DNA of 64,000 bases, from NCBI RefSeq assembly GCF_003590095.1, contig NC_039495.1, positions 2,155,589 to 2,219,588 of the forward strand, in the 5' to 3' direction. Every line of letters begins with the position of its first letter. Position 1 is the stretch's first letter. The notes under the pieces are model-generated. The model saw only the letters and a list, made by a program, of their open reading frames with translations. It made no database searches and was not told the DNA's origin. Shown piece after piece: positions 1 through 10,449 of the stretch. The translations under genes were made by a program, and so were the position numbers. Origin of the DNA: Trichoplusia ni. Its lineage: Eukaryota; Arthropoda; Insecta; Lepidoptera; Noctuidae.

Positions 1-267
1 GTGTGTGGCTTTACTTATTCGATATTATCTTTTTAGATTTTTATATTAATGTTAATCTTTTTTTACTTAAAACTCTTTGGTGTTTCAACTGGAATCGCGA
101 ATACGATAAGTTTTTTCTATCTATCCATAATTCACTACGGTTACTTCTGACTAAAGCTCCTTCTCAATAAGAAAATCAGCTGTTAGCTGGGTGCTAAACT
201 TTTTAATATAAACCTTCAATCAGAAGGTTTAAAATGCATTTTCAATAACCGGAAATTATAGAATTTT
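1..267. other. AT-rich sequence, nothing recognised
   Basis: No repeat family, RNA gene or plausible coding frame is visible. It ends at the first copy of the target-site duplication of the SINE that follows. Confidence 0.5.
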
Positions 268-285
268 GTACCTAAACTGTTTAGT
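268..285. repeat. 18-bp target-site duplication, left copy
   Basis: The sequence gtacctaaactgtttagt occurs here and again, identical, at 668-685, exactly 400 bp away. The two copies bracket the 5S-type SINE. A perfect 18-bp direct repeat at both edges is the footprint of target-primed reverse transcription by a LINE machinery. Confidence 0.85.
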
Positions 286-644
286 CATCATTGGCCTAGC
301 CTTTTCCCAACTTTGTTGGGGTCAGCTACCAGTCCAACCGGTTTCAGCTAAGTACAGTGTTTTACAAGGAACGACTGCCTATCTAACCTCCTCAACCCAG
401 TTACCTGGGCAACACGATACCCCTTGGTTAGACTGGCTGTCAGACTTTTTCAAGCTTCTGACTACCTGTAACGACTGTCAAAGATGTAGGAATAACAGCT
501 GGGACCCACAATTTAACGTGCCTTCCGAAACACGGAGGAACTCGTTATGACAAAGATGGTCACCCATCTACGGACCAACCGCGTCAAGCATAGCTTAACC
601 CGTGATCGAATCACTTATGCGGTTATAGCTTAGCCACGAGCTCC
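286..644 (-). mobile_element. SINE with a 5S rRNA-like head (copy 1, essentially full length)
   Basis: Read on the minus strand, the 5' part resembles 5S rRNA through its internal Pol III control region: 'gatcacgggttaagc' corresponds to 5S 'gatcaccgaagttaagc', and 'gtagatgggtgacca' corresponds to 'cttggatgggtgaccg'. The body continues past 'tttcggaaggcacgtt' to a 3' end '..ggctaggccaatgatg', a short gatg-type tail. The element is flanked by an 18-bp perfect duplication, so both borders are well defined. The small plus-strand reading frame at 266-550 lies inside it and is not a gene. A 5S-derived SINE (SINE3-like) is my reading from internal promoter similarity. A chance resemblance is unlikely but was not tested by alignment. 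Confidence 0.75.
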
Positions 645-700
645 TACTTTATAGTTTTTGCTGAACAGTACCTAAACTGTTTAGTAAAAACTACAAAGTA
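645..700. repeat. Imperfect 26-bp inverted repeat at the SINE 5' junction
   Basis: Arms 645-670 and 675-700 pair at 22 of 26 positions with a 4-nt loop. The left arm lies just outside the conserved SINE 5' end (ggagctcgtggctaag on the minus strand) and contains the first bases of the right-hand duplication copy. It therefore looks like an inverted copy of the target flank added at the SINE 5' end. Confidence 0.65.
668..685. repeat. 18-bp target-site duplication, right copy
   Basis: Identical to 268-285. It closes the insertion of the 5S-type SINE. Confidence 0.85.
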
Positions 701-827
701 TTTCTGACAGCTAATGCATTCATAAGGAAAATCTAAAAACCGATTCCAACTCAGTAGTCGTCACCCAATCAAATTAATTACTAATAATTAAAAACATTAA
801 AAGTCAACGACATAGCACGTATTAAAA

Positions 828-1255
828 TCTTCTAATATTGAAAAGTTAATATGCGCTTGTTTGTCTGGCTGCAACAATCTCAGAAACTACTGATTCCAAT
901 TTGAAATATATGTTGTTTGTTTTTGATTGAAATATATATCTGTGTTTGTAATCTATTTAATAGGAAAGGATAAAGACCAAATACTATAACTATAAAATTA
1001 AAAAGAGATTAAACAATGATGTTAAAGAAACTACGCTAGAATAACAGACTGGGAAAGGTTGTGCGACAAAAACATTGTGCACGATACGCACATTGGGTCG
1101 CAGGTTCGATCCTGGCGGAGGACAATCATTTGGTGAATGCTTGTTCCGAATCTGAGTATCATTGTGCATATGTGGGAAGCAAGAATTAAATTCCTTTCCT
1201 AAGTAAAACGGAAAAAATATAAAAGCACGTGGAAAAAGTCGCGGCGAACAACTAG
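828..1255 (+). mobile_element. Diverged Helitron-like element, interrupted by a SINE
   Basis: It starts A|TC (tcttctaatattg) and ends CTAG|T (gcggcgaacaactag), the borders expected for rolling-circle elements that insert between A and T. The inner 5' part 'aatctcagaaactactga' matches 'aatctcaggaactactgg' of the copies at 9084, 14711, 18449 and 56503. The 3' part 'cgtggaaaaagtcgcggcg' matches their '..gacgaagtcgcgggc' end. About 160 bp in the middle is a tRNA-SINE. It is more diverged than the other copies. Confidence 0.55.
1040..1203 (+). mobile_element. tRNA-derived SINE, family C, inside a Helitron-like element
   Basis: A Pol III B box, ggttcgatcct, is at 1103-1113. It is followed by the family-C body '..aatgcttgttccgaatctgagt..gtgcatatgtg' and the tail 'aattaaattccttt'. 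The A-box region is degraded. In this report family C means SINEs with '..cgcgtaggacaagc..agtctgggtg..' and a 3' end '..cacaaggattaaattcctta'. Confidence 0.65.
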
Positions 1256-1649
1256 TTCAGCATAAAATAATATCAGACCAGTTAATAAATTTAACGTTAG
1301 CCAATAACGGGTTAATAATTATCACATTAAAATATTAATATGTCCATACATAATGTATGAATGATGTATGGAAGATGAAAGTTGATACGGTAGGAATTTC
1401 ACCCGGTTTCACTTGGGAAACTTACGCAAACAAATCATTCTATTAAATATAATTTGAGTTATAGATTTGTATTTGAAAACGTGATGGGATATTTGTGTGT
1501 GACTGTAGTCGATGAAGATGAAAGTGAAGAACTAACAGAAGGTGGGTTTGATCGAAAGTTACTGTTCCGTACTAATACAAGTACGCTAAAGAAAACAAAT
1601 TGGTTGGGTAACAAGTATATTTGAGGGCTTTTTTTCACCCAAAATTTTG
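1256..1649. other. No recognised feature
   Basis: AT-rich sequence between the Helitron-like element and the second 5S-type SINE. There is a small tandem duplication of 'atgtatgaatgatgtatgg' type near 1350-1372. Nothing else is seen. Confidence 0.4.
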
Positions 1650-1957
1650 CCAGGCTGCCAGTCTAACCGGATACAGCTAAGTTCCAGTGTTTTACAAGGA
1701 GCGACTGCCTATCTGATCTCCTCAGCACAGTTACCTCGGCAACATATTACCCCTTAGTTTAACTAGTTTTCAGACTTTCTAGCTTCTGACTACCTGTAAC
1801 AACTGTCAAAAACGAATAACAGCCGGGATCCACAATTTAACGCGGCTGAAACATGAAGGAACGCGCTATGACATTGATGGTTCGTAATTCAAGGGCCGAC
1901 TGTGTCAAGCGTAGCTTAACCTGTGATAGTGTGCAGTTATAGCTTAGCTACGAGCTG
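1650..1957 (-). mobile_element. SINE with 5S rRNA-like head (copy 2, diverged)
   Basis: It aligns along most of its length with the element at 286-644: 'gtctaaccggatacagctaag', 'ttttacaaggagcgactgcc' and 'cttctgactacctgtaac' all recur. In the head the 'gatgggtgacc' core has decayed to 'attacgaaccat', while 'ggttaagctacgcttgaca' survives. No target-site duplication is visible, and the 3' tail (gatg type) is missing, so it is older or truncated. Confidence 0.7.
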
Positions 1958-2235
1958 ATAAATGGCTCATATATCAATCCACTCACACATATCTTAAATC
2001 AAATCATCTAAAACACGTCTAAAAACCTCTCATAAATAATTATCAATTAAGATAACAATGTTGCAACCATAAATACCTATTCAGTAGTTGCGTCCAATAA
2101 ATTTAACAAAACACAAATTTGTAACGTCACTCGTAAAATGCATATTTTATACTTGGTCTTAGCAGTGGTGGCATAAATTACGCGTGATGGCTCAATCTGG
2201 TCTCTGATTGGTCGGTGGGCGTAAAACATAAGATT

Positions 2236-2532
2236 TTATACTGACAACACACAAATCAAATATTGGTTATTAAGTGGGTAGTGTAAGATTTCCATATTGA
2301 TGGGCGAGGATCGGTCGAATCGTTTCTCTGGGTCTAACACTATATCATCAAGTTGTATAACTGCAGCTGAGTAAGCGGGACAGCGCGATACACGGTATAG
2401 AGTTATATCTCTCTCGCACACCCCAATAATAGTTTTTGAAGATGTGGTGGTAGGCTGGTTTATGTTTCGATTGACGCGCATAACTTTGGAGCCATTCCTT
2501 GCTACTCGTTTAACATAATGTTTGAGGGTCAT
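2236..2532 (-). other. Unassigned 98-codon open frame
   Basis: An ATG-to-stop frame of 98 codons in a stretch less AT-rich than its surroundings. The predicted product is basic at its N-terminus with no signal peptide, membrane segment or motif that I recognise. There is no convincing promoter, splice or poly(A) context. It could be an exon fragment, a piece of an unknown repeat, or chance. Confidence 0.15.
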
Positions 2533-2993
2533 CCAAATGGTATTTCAAGCAACGTTTGCCCAAAGTTTTATGAAGCCAACTTAAGTGTCCAAGCGAAGAA
2601 TTGTAAAAAAACACCTTAGAGTGCCAACGCTATCGTAAAAATGATTTTATTGAAGTGAATTTCCATATTCGCAATATATGAAATTTCAAAGAGCTTTGCC
2701 GATAGGAATTATCTAATACCAAAATTAATGCAACAAACAAAAACTTGCTTTATTATCACAAGCTGAATAATCATTTATTAACATAGAGTTAAAAAAAATT
2801 GCTTAAAATTTGGCAATTCGTGTAGAGCGAATCCAATTAGAATAGCAAATTGACTAAGAAAGAACAAATTTGCAACAAAATTGTTCACCGATCAAATTTA
2901 TTACGGTAGATACCAACCCTTGCTTAACCTTGATTTTTATCTAAGTCGCAGCCTTATCTGAAATTCATCATCTGTGCAAGTTTAAACTGTCCA
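2533..2993. other. No recognised feature
   Basis: AT-rich sequence with no repeat family or coding signal that I can identify. Confidence 0.4.
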
Positions 2994-3078
2994 GTTATCA
3001 CGATTTTGTCTGATGAGACGGACAAACAGCGTAGACGTAATAAAGTTCCATTTTTTACCCTTGGGCACGGAAGGCTTA
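2994..3078 (-). repeat. Fragment of a lepidopteran interspersed repeat (D family)
   Basis: 'gttatcacgattttgtctgatgagac' is followed by 'gacggacaaacagcg..agttccattttttaccc..ggcacgga'. On the minus strand this resembles the recurring block '..gtcaccaggctgtatctcatgaaccgtgatagctagacagttgaaattttcac'. Other fragments lie near 13358, 21165, 21948, 33500, 38968, 44490, 53517, 59690 and 61988. The class is not certain; a LINE or LTR remnant is likely. Confidence 0.45.
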
Positions 3079-3477
3079 AAAACCTTCGTGAACCTAATTC
3101 AGCATTACTCAGCGCTTCAAACGCGGTTACCATTTTTTTCCTTTGCCTAACACGGCGCGATGTCCAATTACTTTAATAGTCAAATAGTCAAAGCTTTGCT
3201 TTAATAAAGCGCTTTATGCTTGAAATTAGGGACTTTCTGATGGTTAGTTCTTGTTTATAGCGTGAATAGACTAATTTAAGTAAGATGTGTTTGAATACAT
3301 TTGAGATTTAGAATTTTAACCGCATTGTTTTAACGCATGTTAAAGTAACATATCTTTATTTAATTGCTTTTCTTTTTTCGCTTTTACCCTTATATCTTGT
3401 TCCTGTATCATCTAAAATCTTACCAAAATCAATCTCACGCTTTGGACTGTAGTCGGAAACAAAATACCCCCAGACAA

Positions 3478-3614
3478 AAACATCATCATCAGCCCATATG
3501 GATAGGAGTCCGCGATGGCACGCTATCGAGATCTATCTTCGGCTTCTCGCATCCAGCTCCTGCCATCTTGCGCAGATCATCGCTCTACCATGCTTGAGGA
3601 CGTCCTACACTACT
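3478..3614 (-). mobile_element. LINE 3' end (ORF2 C-terminus plus gatgatg tail)
   Basis: On the minus strand it reads from a degenerate reverse-transcriptase ORF C-terminus (residues SDDLRKMAG are readable, then a decayed WMR-like segment) to a short 3' end with a tgatgatgatg tail (catcatcatc at 3481-3490 on plus). The consensus end of this family in moths is '..gtccactgctggacatagg' on this strand, and here it has decayed to 'atatggataggagtcc'. It is 5'-truncated, as is typical of LINE copies. Confidence 0.65.
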
Positions 3615-5025
3615 TAGTCTTTAATCAATATAAATAAACTAGACTTATTTTAACCTAATCTTTAAGTCAACTTAATTCGGTTTTCAGTAGCCTAAGTTTG
3701 CCATCATTTCACTGCCAAAATCGTCGCTCTCGTAATATTCATGAGAACCCCGAAACGGCGAAGTTTTGCAAATTAATTAATTATTATCAATGCAACTTTT
3801 TGCCTTAACTATCACGGTTCAAGTGGCCATCTTGGCGGCAATTTAAACTTACCCAACTTTCGGACTAAGTGAGGATAAAATTGTGACAGATTAGTTTGTA
3901 AAGTTCTGCCAAAGTCCTAATCAAAAAATTTTGTACGGAAAAAATACAACCACAGCGTACTATGATTTTTGGAGTCATTGGAGTCAAAATGAACTTATTA
4001 TTATAGCACCGAACCGTTTAAAATTATAATTACCAAATAAAATGTCTATATGTTCATAAGGATGTCAAACAAGAAATTATTACCAACAAAAAAATATTCA
4101 CCACATTTATGTCACAAAACAAAACCAGGCCAACAATTCGAAGAAGTATTCCCAAAGCGTCATTTCTTACAAAACATAAATTATCTCTACAGCTCGACGT
4201 TTACTAGAAGAAAAACAGTTTGAAGTCACACAAGTTCCCACATAAAATCCAGTATTACATGTATCCATATCTCAATAATTATGCAGATCAGTCGCCTATC
4301 GTGACCGTCCGGAACTTTATCAATTTAATCAAATATTCAAAAGAAAAACAAACATTACAAAATACAAACAGATACTGGAATAAATGTATTGCAACCTATG
4401 CCCTTAATAACATTAATATCTTTAACTTTCTACGCAGAATTCGTCTAATAGATTTCGTTCATGCTTGCATTTTGAAACGAAATCTCCAATTTATATCAGC
4501 ATCTCCGTATATACATTTTTGTCTAAGAAAGAGACCAAGTTATGTTGGTGATATTTTAATACAACATTTTTGTTTACGATCCCGTTAGCATCTTCATATT
4601 AAAGTAATATGATATTTCAAAAGCTCTATAGAGATTGGCGTTGATATTAACTTGACTTTTAACTTAGTTTATCTGAAAAATATAAAAGAAAAATCGGATC
4701 ATCTATTGATAATGATAGATATTTAAAAATCGTGTTTTTTAATCCATAAAAGATACCACACTATTTTCAGGCATATTTTCTCAAATAGTATACTATCACT
4801 TAGTGCAAAAGAGACATTTTTAGAACCAATAAGTACGCAATACTTGCCTCAAAAATGTCGCCTTGAAAAGCTAGGTGTCACGTCGAAACTATATATAAAT
4901 CCATATTAATTTAAAATAACAATTCATTTCGAAGTTCAGCAGAAAATCCACAATCAGTTGCCTTATAATTCACTTAACCTTACTTTAGTCATAAGACTAG
5001 TATACATTAAAAGCACAATTAAACT
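3615..5025. other. AT-rich stretch with one unsupported ORF
   Basis: No repeat family is recognised. A 122-codon plus-strand frame (4220-4588) exists, but its composition (rich in N, I, Y, K, H) is what AT-rich noncoding DNA gives and no domain is visible. I treat it as noncoding. Confidence 0.35.
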
Positions 5026-5159
5026 GGGCCTGTACTATAAACCTACGAAGCAGGACTCTCGTCTTTGTGAAAGCGAGAAACCACTACATGCGGTACAATG
5101 CGCCATCTCTCTCACACATTAGCAACAGTCTTCAGCATTGAAGGTTATAGTAGTGGTCC
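5026..5159. repeat. Foldback palindromic repeat, copy A (about 134 bp)
   Basis: The ends 'gggcctgtactataa' and 'ttatagtagtggtcc' are inverted relatives. The inner arms 'gtgaaagcgaga' and 'gccatctctctcacac' face each other across 'cactacatgcggtacaatgc'. The same architecture recurs near 8598, 17970, 29341, 40695, 46666 and 62690. This copy gives the clearest outer borders. Confidence 0.7.
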
Positions 5160-5664
5160 AAAAGCGAAATTAAATGTAGAATAGTTATTTTCAATGGTAC
5201 TTCAAAAGCTATCGGCCGATTGTCGAAAACTTGGTGATAATAGCAACTCTTTGGACTTAATTGAAATGCTTCAAGTCCTAACTGGTAAAAGACATGCGAA
5301 TATCTTAGGGGTTGTGCTAAATAGCTTTAAGTTTATTGAGGAAAGTTAGTAAAGTGGTAGCAGTTTGTTATACATTGGTTAAATTGCCGTCGAATGGTCT
5401 CCAAAACAAAATGGCCGTCAGCCAGGCAGACCCAGTTGAAGATGATGAGTGGACTTGGATTTGTTCATTCGTGCCCGTGGACAAGTGGCGCTTACACGAG
5501 CACTAATGAAGATGGAATTGCTGAATATTGCTGTTAATCCTGAGACTTCAATTTGGTTACATAATGTATGTATTTTGTGGTTTTCAATTAGCTTCAGTTT
5601 AGTCAAGTGGTATCATTGTACAAGCTTATAAACCATGCTAAAAGAACCGCTACTGGGCACAGAC

Positions 5665-5765
5665 ATCTTCCCATATAGGAATTGTTGAGCATTGATCACC
5701 ACGCTAGCTCACTGCGGGTTGACGATTACAGATTCTTATATTAGGAATTACAGGTTTTCAGTAGT
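5665..5765 (-). repeat. LINE/SINE-type 3' repeat ('gcagtgggctagcgtggtgatcaatgctc' family)
   Basis: The block 'attgatcaccacgctagctc' followed by 'actgcgggtt' is a recurrent lepidopteran repeat segment. On the minus strand it ends '..tgtctgtgcccagtagcgg', a variant of the 'cctgtgcccagcagtggga' end. Relatives are at 10450-10660 (minus) and 44872-45010 (plus). Confidence 0.55.
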
Positions 5766-6861
5766 GTTTTAGAATGACTAAGAAAGCACCTACAACTTTA
5801 AAAAAGTTATATTTGCACTTTGCCTACTAAGGCATCACCCGCACCCCCTGCATACAAACCTTACAAAACAGCATGTAGTTCCAAAAAAATACGGCAAAAT
5901 CCTCACATTCTGTTGTAACATGGTAACATTATATTCTGTCGAAATTGTCTTGCAAACAAAAGGGGACCGTAGATTGCTTGTATGAACAAAATGAGGGTAT
6001 TAATGAAATTTTGAACTTCACACGAGTGTTGTCCACTCACAGTTGTTGCTAAGTGTTTTTGCTTTTTGTGTATTTTTGCTCACGACGAAGGTTTACGTTA
6101 ACAAGGTTAGGTGGCAGCTTTTTTTAATTTCCCTTTTTTTCTTATCTGGAGAAGGTTTTGTTGGATTTTTCTGTTTATGGATGGCATTGAAATGTAGTAG
6201 GTTTTCATATTTAAAGAAGATCACATGATCGCTTGCTCTAAGTTGATTACAGTTTCCGTATTTAGGGTATTAAACTGTAGATTGTTCTTCTTATTATTTT
6301 TTTGTGATATGTTGTGTCTTAATGCAATTCAGACCAAAAGATTTTATGTATATGTTCTTTCCTAAAAATGCATATGGCTGACATCCACTTCTCCGATCGC
6401 GGGTCTTCTGGAAAATTTCTTATGATATAAGCAGAACCCTTTTATTTTCTGTTAATTGAATTTTTCCTGTAAATAATCTGTTAAATAAATAATAGTCTGA
6501 AAGCACCTAAACTGTTTTTCGTAAGCACCATTTTGTGAAAAACGAAAGAAACTAACTGGCAAATGTTATCTCTTCTCCTTTTTTAATTAAAATAGACCAA
6601 GAGCCAACAAAAAGTTCCATAATCTACCTCAGTTCCTAACCAACGTTTTTTCCACAAAATAAGTGTTTAGTATAATACCTAGTGCTTAGAAAGTAACGAT
6701 TACGAAATGTACAAACTTTGTGTTTTAATAAAGCTGTGAATATCAAGCGAGGAGAGAAACTGATGTTAATTGTTATAAAGATTTAAAGTAAAGAGTATTT
6801 ATGCTAAAATTTATACATACTTTCTGTTATGGACACTGTATAGTTGCAAATAATCTTAAAT
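5766..6861. other. No recognised feature
   Basis: AT-rich sequence. A T-rich 61-codon frame at 6043-6228 gives a hydrophobic product, as expected of T-rich DNA, and is not supported as a gene. Confidence 0.35.
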
Positions 6862-6918
6862 AATGAGTGTATTTGTGCATGTGACTTGAATGTGTCTAAA
6901 ACAGCGACACCAGGATTA
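6862..6918 (+). repeat. Family-C SINE tail fragment
   Basis: 'gtgcatgtgacttgaatgtg' is followed by 'acagcgacaccaggattaaaat', corresponding to the 3' half of the family-C SINE ('gtgcatgtgacttgaatgtttgtgaaa..cgcgacacaaggattaaattcc'). The tRNA-like head is absent. Confidence 0.5.
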
Positions 6919-8090
6919 AAATCGGAAATGCAACAGACGTTGACATAAACAAAATGTGGCTACTATTTTTGACATTTGGCCTCAGATTATTTATCTGAAT
7001 ACCAGAATTTTGTTTGTAACAAAATCTATCAACGCCTCTTATAAAATCATAGGCTCTTTAGCGCAGTTTATCTTGCTGTCTCGGTTAAACTATGGCAATA
7101 TTCATAGTTCTACAGTTGCATCAAGCAATTATGGACCTTCAGAACACAATTTACTGAAAATAAATACGGTATTCAGTGAAATAGTCAGAATTCATAGTAA
7201 AAGTTTATAAACACACACACGTTCCTTATTTATCTACCGACTGGCATATATTTAAATGTCAATAGTAAATTGGAATTCATTTTGTTCGAACGTTTAAAAA
7301 CATCGCTCCACATCGCTTTTCTTATCGAAGAAGAAACTATAACACTAATATCGTCAAGAGCTACCAGGAGATAAGATAACCGCAAGTGATTCTATCAGAA
7401 CCATAATGATTACGAATACGGATTCCAAGCATCCCAACCCGTTACTTTCTAGAAAAACCAATCACAGTCAAATGAAATCTATTCACAATCGCAGATAGAT
7501 ATCAATTCAAAATGATGATACACTTAAAATTCCACACTTTACAAGCACAAACAATCTCGAAGAAAACTAAAAAAAATCGTTATTGAAATCAAATTTGACG
7601 TCGAACAGCAAAAAATATCTCAATATATCAAAGTTAGTATCGAATCGAATTATAATAATCGTAGTTTAATTAACTCGCGCCGCAAGATCACTCGAATATC
7701 GATCAATAGTATCGATTTAAAATCGAATTTAAATCGACTACTTAACATAATGTAGCGTTTCGTGAAGTTATTATGAATTTTAAACAATCCTAAGTTGTAT
7801 AACGGATTGTGATGCGACAAAGAATAAGATTTATAGGGATACTTTATTTATTTTTAATTTAGACGGTTTCTAAACGGATGATAAAATATTTGTTTTTCAT
7901 CTGAATAATTGATTAAGTTACTGGTATGACATAACTTGAAGGGTTTGGTCTTTTCTAGCGTATGATGGAAAAAGGTAATATTTTAAACATGTGATTGAGG
8001 TTTATTTTTAGGGACTAGACTGGATAACTATTGTCCTTAAAAGGAAAAACAATCTTCCAAAGGTGCCAAACATTCTTATAAACATTGTCA
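6919..8090. other. AT-rich unique sequence with clustered ATCGAT sites
   Basis: No mobile element is recognised. A homopurine/homopyrimidine-poor segment at 7640-7735 has many ATCGA words, described separately. Confidence 0.35.
7697..7716. promoter_or_regulatory. Paired TATCGAT (DRE-like) motifs
   Basis: TATCGAT occurs at 7697-7703 and again at 7710-7716, with further atcga words on each side (7640-7735). In insects TATCGATA-type sites bind DREF/BEAF proteins at promoters and boundaries. Function here is only inferred; no transcription unit is visible next to it. Confidence 0.2.
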
Positions 8091-8328
8091 AATTGCTTAT
8101 CTAGCGGTTAGTAGCCCTTGTTTTGCCTCACCTATACCGGCGCTCGTGGGTTCGAATCCCACCCAGGACAAATGATCATGCTCTCATAGGCACGGTTCAA
8201 ATGGGTGTAATTCAACTACAATATTAAAGTATTTATGAATATTTGAGCCTATGTATCAGTTGTCCAGTAACAAGCTTTGTTTAGTTTGCGGCTAGATGGC
8301 GTTGTTTAAAAGTTGTCGAATATTATTA
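8091..8328 (+). mobile_element. tRNA-derived SINE, family A
   Basis: The tRNA-like head 'tctagcggttagta..' has a B box 'ggttcgaatccc' at 8149-8160, then 'acccaggacaaat'. The 3' body 'tatcagttgtccagta..caagctttgtttagtttg..gttgtcgaatatta' is shared with the element at 11718-11960. A minus-strand relative is at 35335-35490. Confidence 0.75.
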
Positions 8329-8597
8329 AAATACACTTAATTCAAACTACTACCGTTTTCATTTTCGCCACCGGTCTTAGCTACATCTTAATCCTCTTCA
8401 ACTGTTAAAGTGTCAGAAACAAACACACATACATACAGTTTATAGCCCTCTCATGTAGATATTCAGTAATTTTAAAGTATAATGTTGTATGTAATGTGTT
8501 TTTTACGACTATAGCTAAGTGGGTATGTGAGTAAGACATAGCAATCAAATTGTTCTTACACAGAGAGCCTACTGCCAGCTCTTAATGTTATTGTAGA

Positions 8598-8650
8598 TGT
8601 GGAAGCAAGACAGCGACTACATAACGTGGAGTGGCGTCTCTTTCCCACAA
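8598..8650. repeat. Foldback palindromic repeat, copy E (core)
   Basis: Inverted arms 'gtggaagcaagacagcgacta' and 'gtggcgtctctttcccac' lie around a short centre at about 8623. The core matches the family described at 5026; the outer arms are too diverged to place. Confidence 0.5.
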
Positions 8651-9083
8651 TTGTTTTAAAATTATTTTGAAAAGTGATAAGCTTTTTATTTTTAAAGGGA
8701 CTTCTGGATTGTTAGAAAAAAAGTATGGAAATTTCAACATTGTGTTTTATGTTTTGATTCAACGGAGCTTCTTAATGCTTAAATCATTTTTTTTAACCTC
8801 TTCAATTTAATTTAATTCTTTATTTTGTAATACATTAACTAAGTTTTTAGCTCATTATCGGAAAAACCGAATGGCGCTCTATATGGAACGGAATGTTCCC
8901 GTTCTCTAATATCTCCTGTCTAACTATGGACAATGACGATGGCAAAAGTATAAAAAGCCTTAAAACCACCTATACAGGAAAGCGTAGTGTAAATGTAATA
9001 GGTCTACAACTAAATCTGATTCATTAAAAAAAATACTATCAGAGAAAGTCTAAAGTCATTTAAAAATCTATACTTCTTATACT

Positions 9084-9330
9084 TATATACTAATATATAC
9101 AGCTGAAGAGATTGTTTGTTTGAACGCGCTAATCTCAGGAACTACTGGTTCAAATTGTGATATATTTTTGTGTTGAATAGACCATTCATCGATGAAGGTT
9201 TTAGGTTATATACCATCACAGTGCAACTAATAGGAACGACGATACAATGGAAAATGTGAAAAAACAGGGCAGGTATAAATTATAACTTATATCTTCAAAC
9301 CCCGGGGATGAAGTCGCGGGCAACAGCTAG
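9084..9330 (+). mobile_element. Short non-autonomous Helitron-like element
   Basis: It runs from 'ttatactaatatatacagctg' to '..gatgaagtcgcgggcaacagctag', followed by T. Inner landmarks are 'aacgcgctaatctcaggaac' and 'ggcaggtataaattataac'. Copies with the same order are at 14711-14956 (minus), 18449-18701 and 56503-56606 (5' part only). There is no coding capacity. The 5' dinucleotide TC appears mutated to TA. Confidence 0.7.
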
Positions 9331-10449
9331 TATTTTATAAAGCCCGTTCTACCTGTGTAGTATTCCTTTAATAATGATATGGAAAGAGCAAGCCTTTGTA
9401 GCCAGTCATTGGTATCATTAGTTGTTTATGACGTCACTAGCCCAACCCTGGGCTTTCCCTGTATTAGGGGGATGAGTATGATTCACATAATTCTTTTAAA
9501 ATAATTACATTATGAGGATTAGTTCCGTTTTGCCAGAAATGTTGTTGAGTGTGAACGAAATAAGGTAGGCTGTTGTTATTACGGTGAGTAAGCTTAATTA
9601 TGTTTTAATTAAGAGAAATATTTATAATAAAGTGGTCGCTTGCCATTAGCCTATTTTTTTGGCAAATTAGTTACATGAAAACAAAACGCAACCGTTGTTT
9701 AGCCAATTTGACGGGTGATCAATGCTTTTTTTGCATATTTGTTTAACTTTTAGAATACTTGTTTGTTTTAAATTAGTCTTAAAGTACTTAAAGGGAAAAA
9801 GTTCTTCAGGAGTGTTCCGACTGCATGCATAGCCGAGTGGTTCAACATCGCTGTGCGCGATGTGTCGCGAGTCTTTTTTGCATGTGATTTTGTTGTATTT
9901 TGTCTTTATTTCGCGACTAAGTGCCAACGAAGTAATTACGTCATGTGAAACTTTGGAAATACAGTCTATAGTTCTATTTTGTAAATTCAAATTATACACT
10001 TATTTTTATCTACACATTTTTCTTAAAAGCCAACATAATACATATTCATTAAGCAAATTTATAATAGGCACAAAACAAACATCTTTATCCTATCTCCAAT
10101 CTCATAATCTATGTTCACAAACCAATTTTAATAAACTTAAAAAGAGGTATATGTTAATAGACAACCTACATGCATAAAACATGACTATTAGTTGAAAACA
10201 TTATGTCGGAGAAACACAACAATAGTAAAACCAATGTTTTTGTCAATTATATTTGTCCATCTGTCTACATTTCTATGCTGATTTCTTGTAAAATGCGATA
10301 CCTTTGTTTTTTTGAAGACGGGAAAGTCGCTTTTATACTTGACCACCAAGATTGATAGTCCAAATTCTCTTGTAAAAAGAGTTACCAATATTTGAGCAAA
10401 TATTGGGCAATGGCCGATGTACAAACATTTATAATACCAACCAATATTC
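9331..10449. other. Mostly unrecognised sequence with a SINE-head fragment
   Basis: At 9823-9880 'gcatgcatagccgagtggttc..gcgcgatgtgtcgcgag' resembles a tRNA-SINE head with an A box but no usable B box. A full CRE palindrome tgacgtca is at 9429-9436. The overlapping open frames here (9667-10478) show no recognisable domain. Confidence 0.35.

Noticed and set aside
266..550. 94-codon frame starting with a hydrophobic, signal-peptide-like segment
   Set aside because: It lies almost entirely within the 5S-type SINE and is read antisense to it; the hydrophobic start is the target duplication plus the SINE tail.
4220..4588. 122-codon plus frame
   Set aside because: Composition is that expected of AT-rich DNA; no domain, no splice or promoter context.
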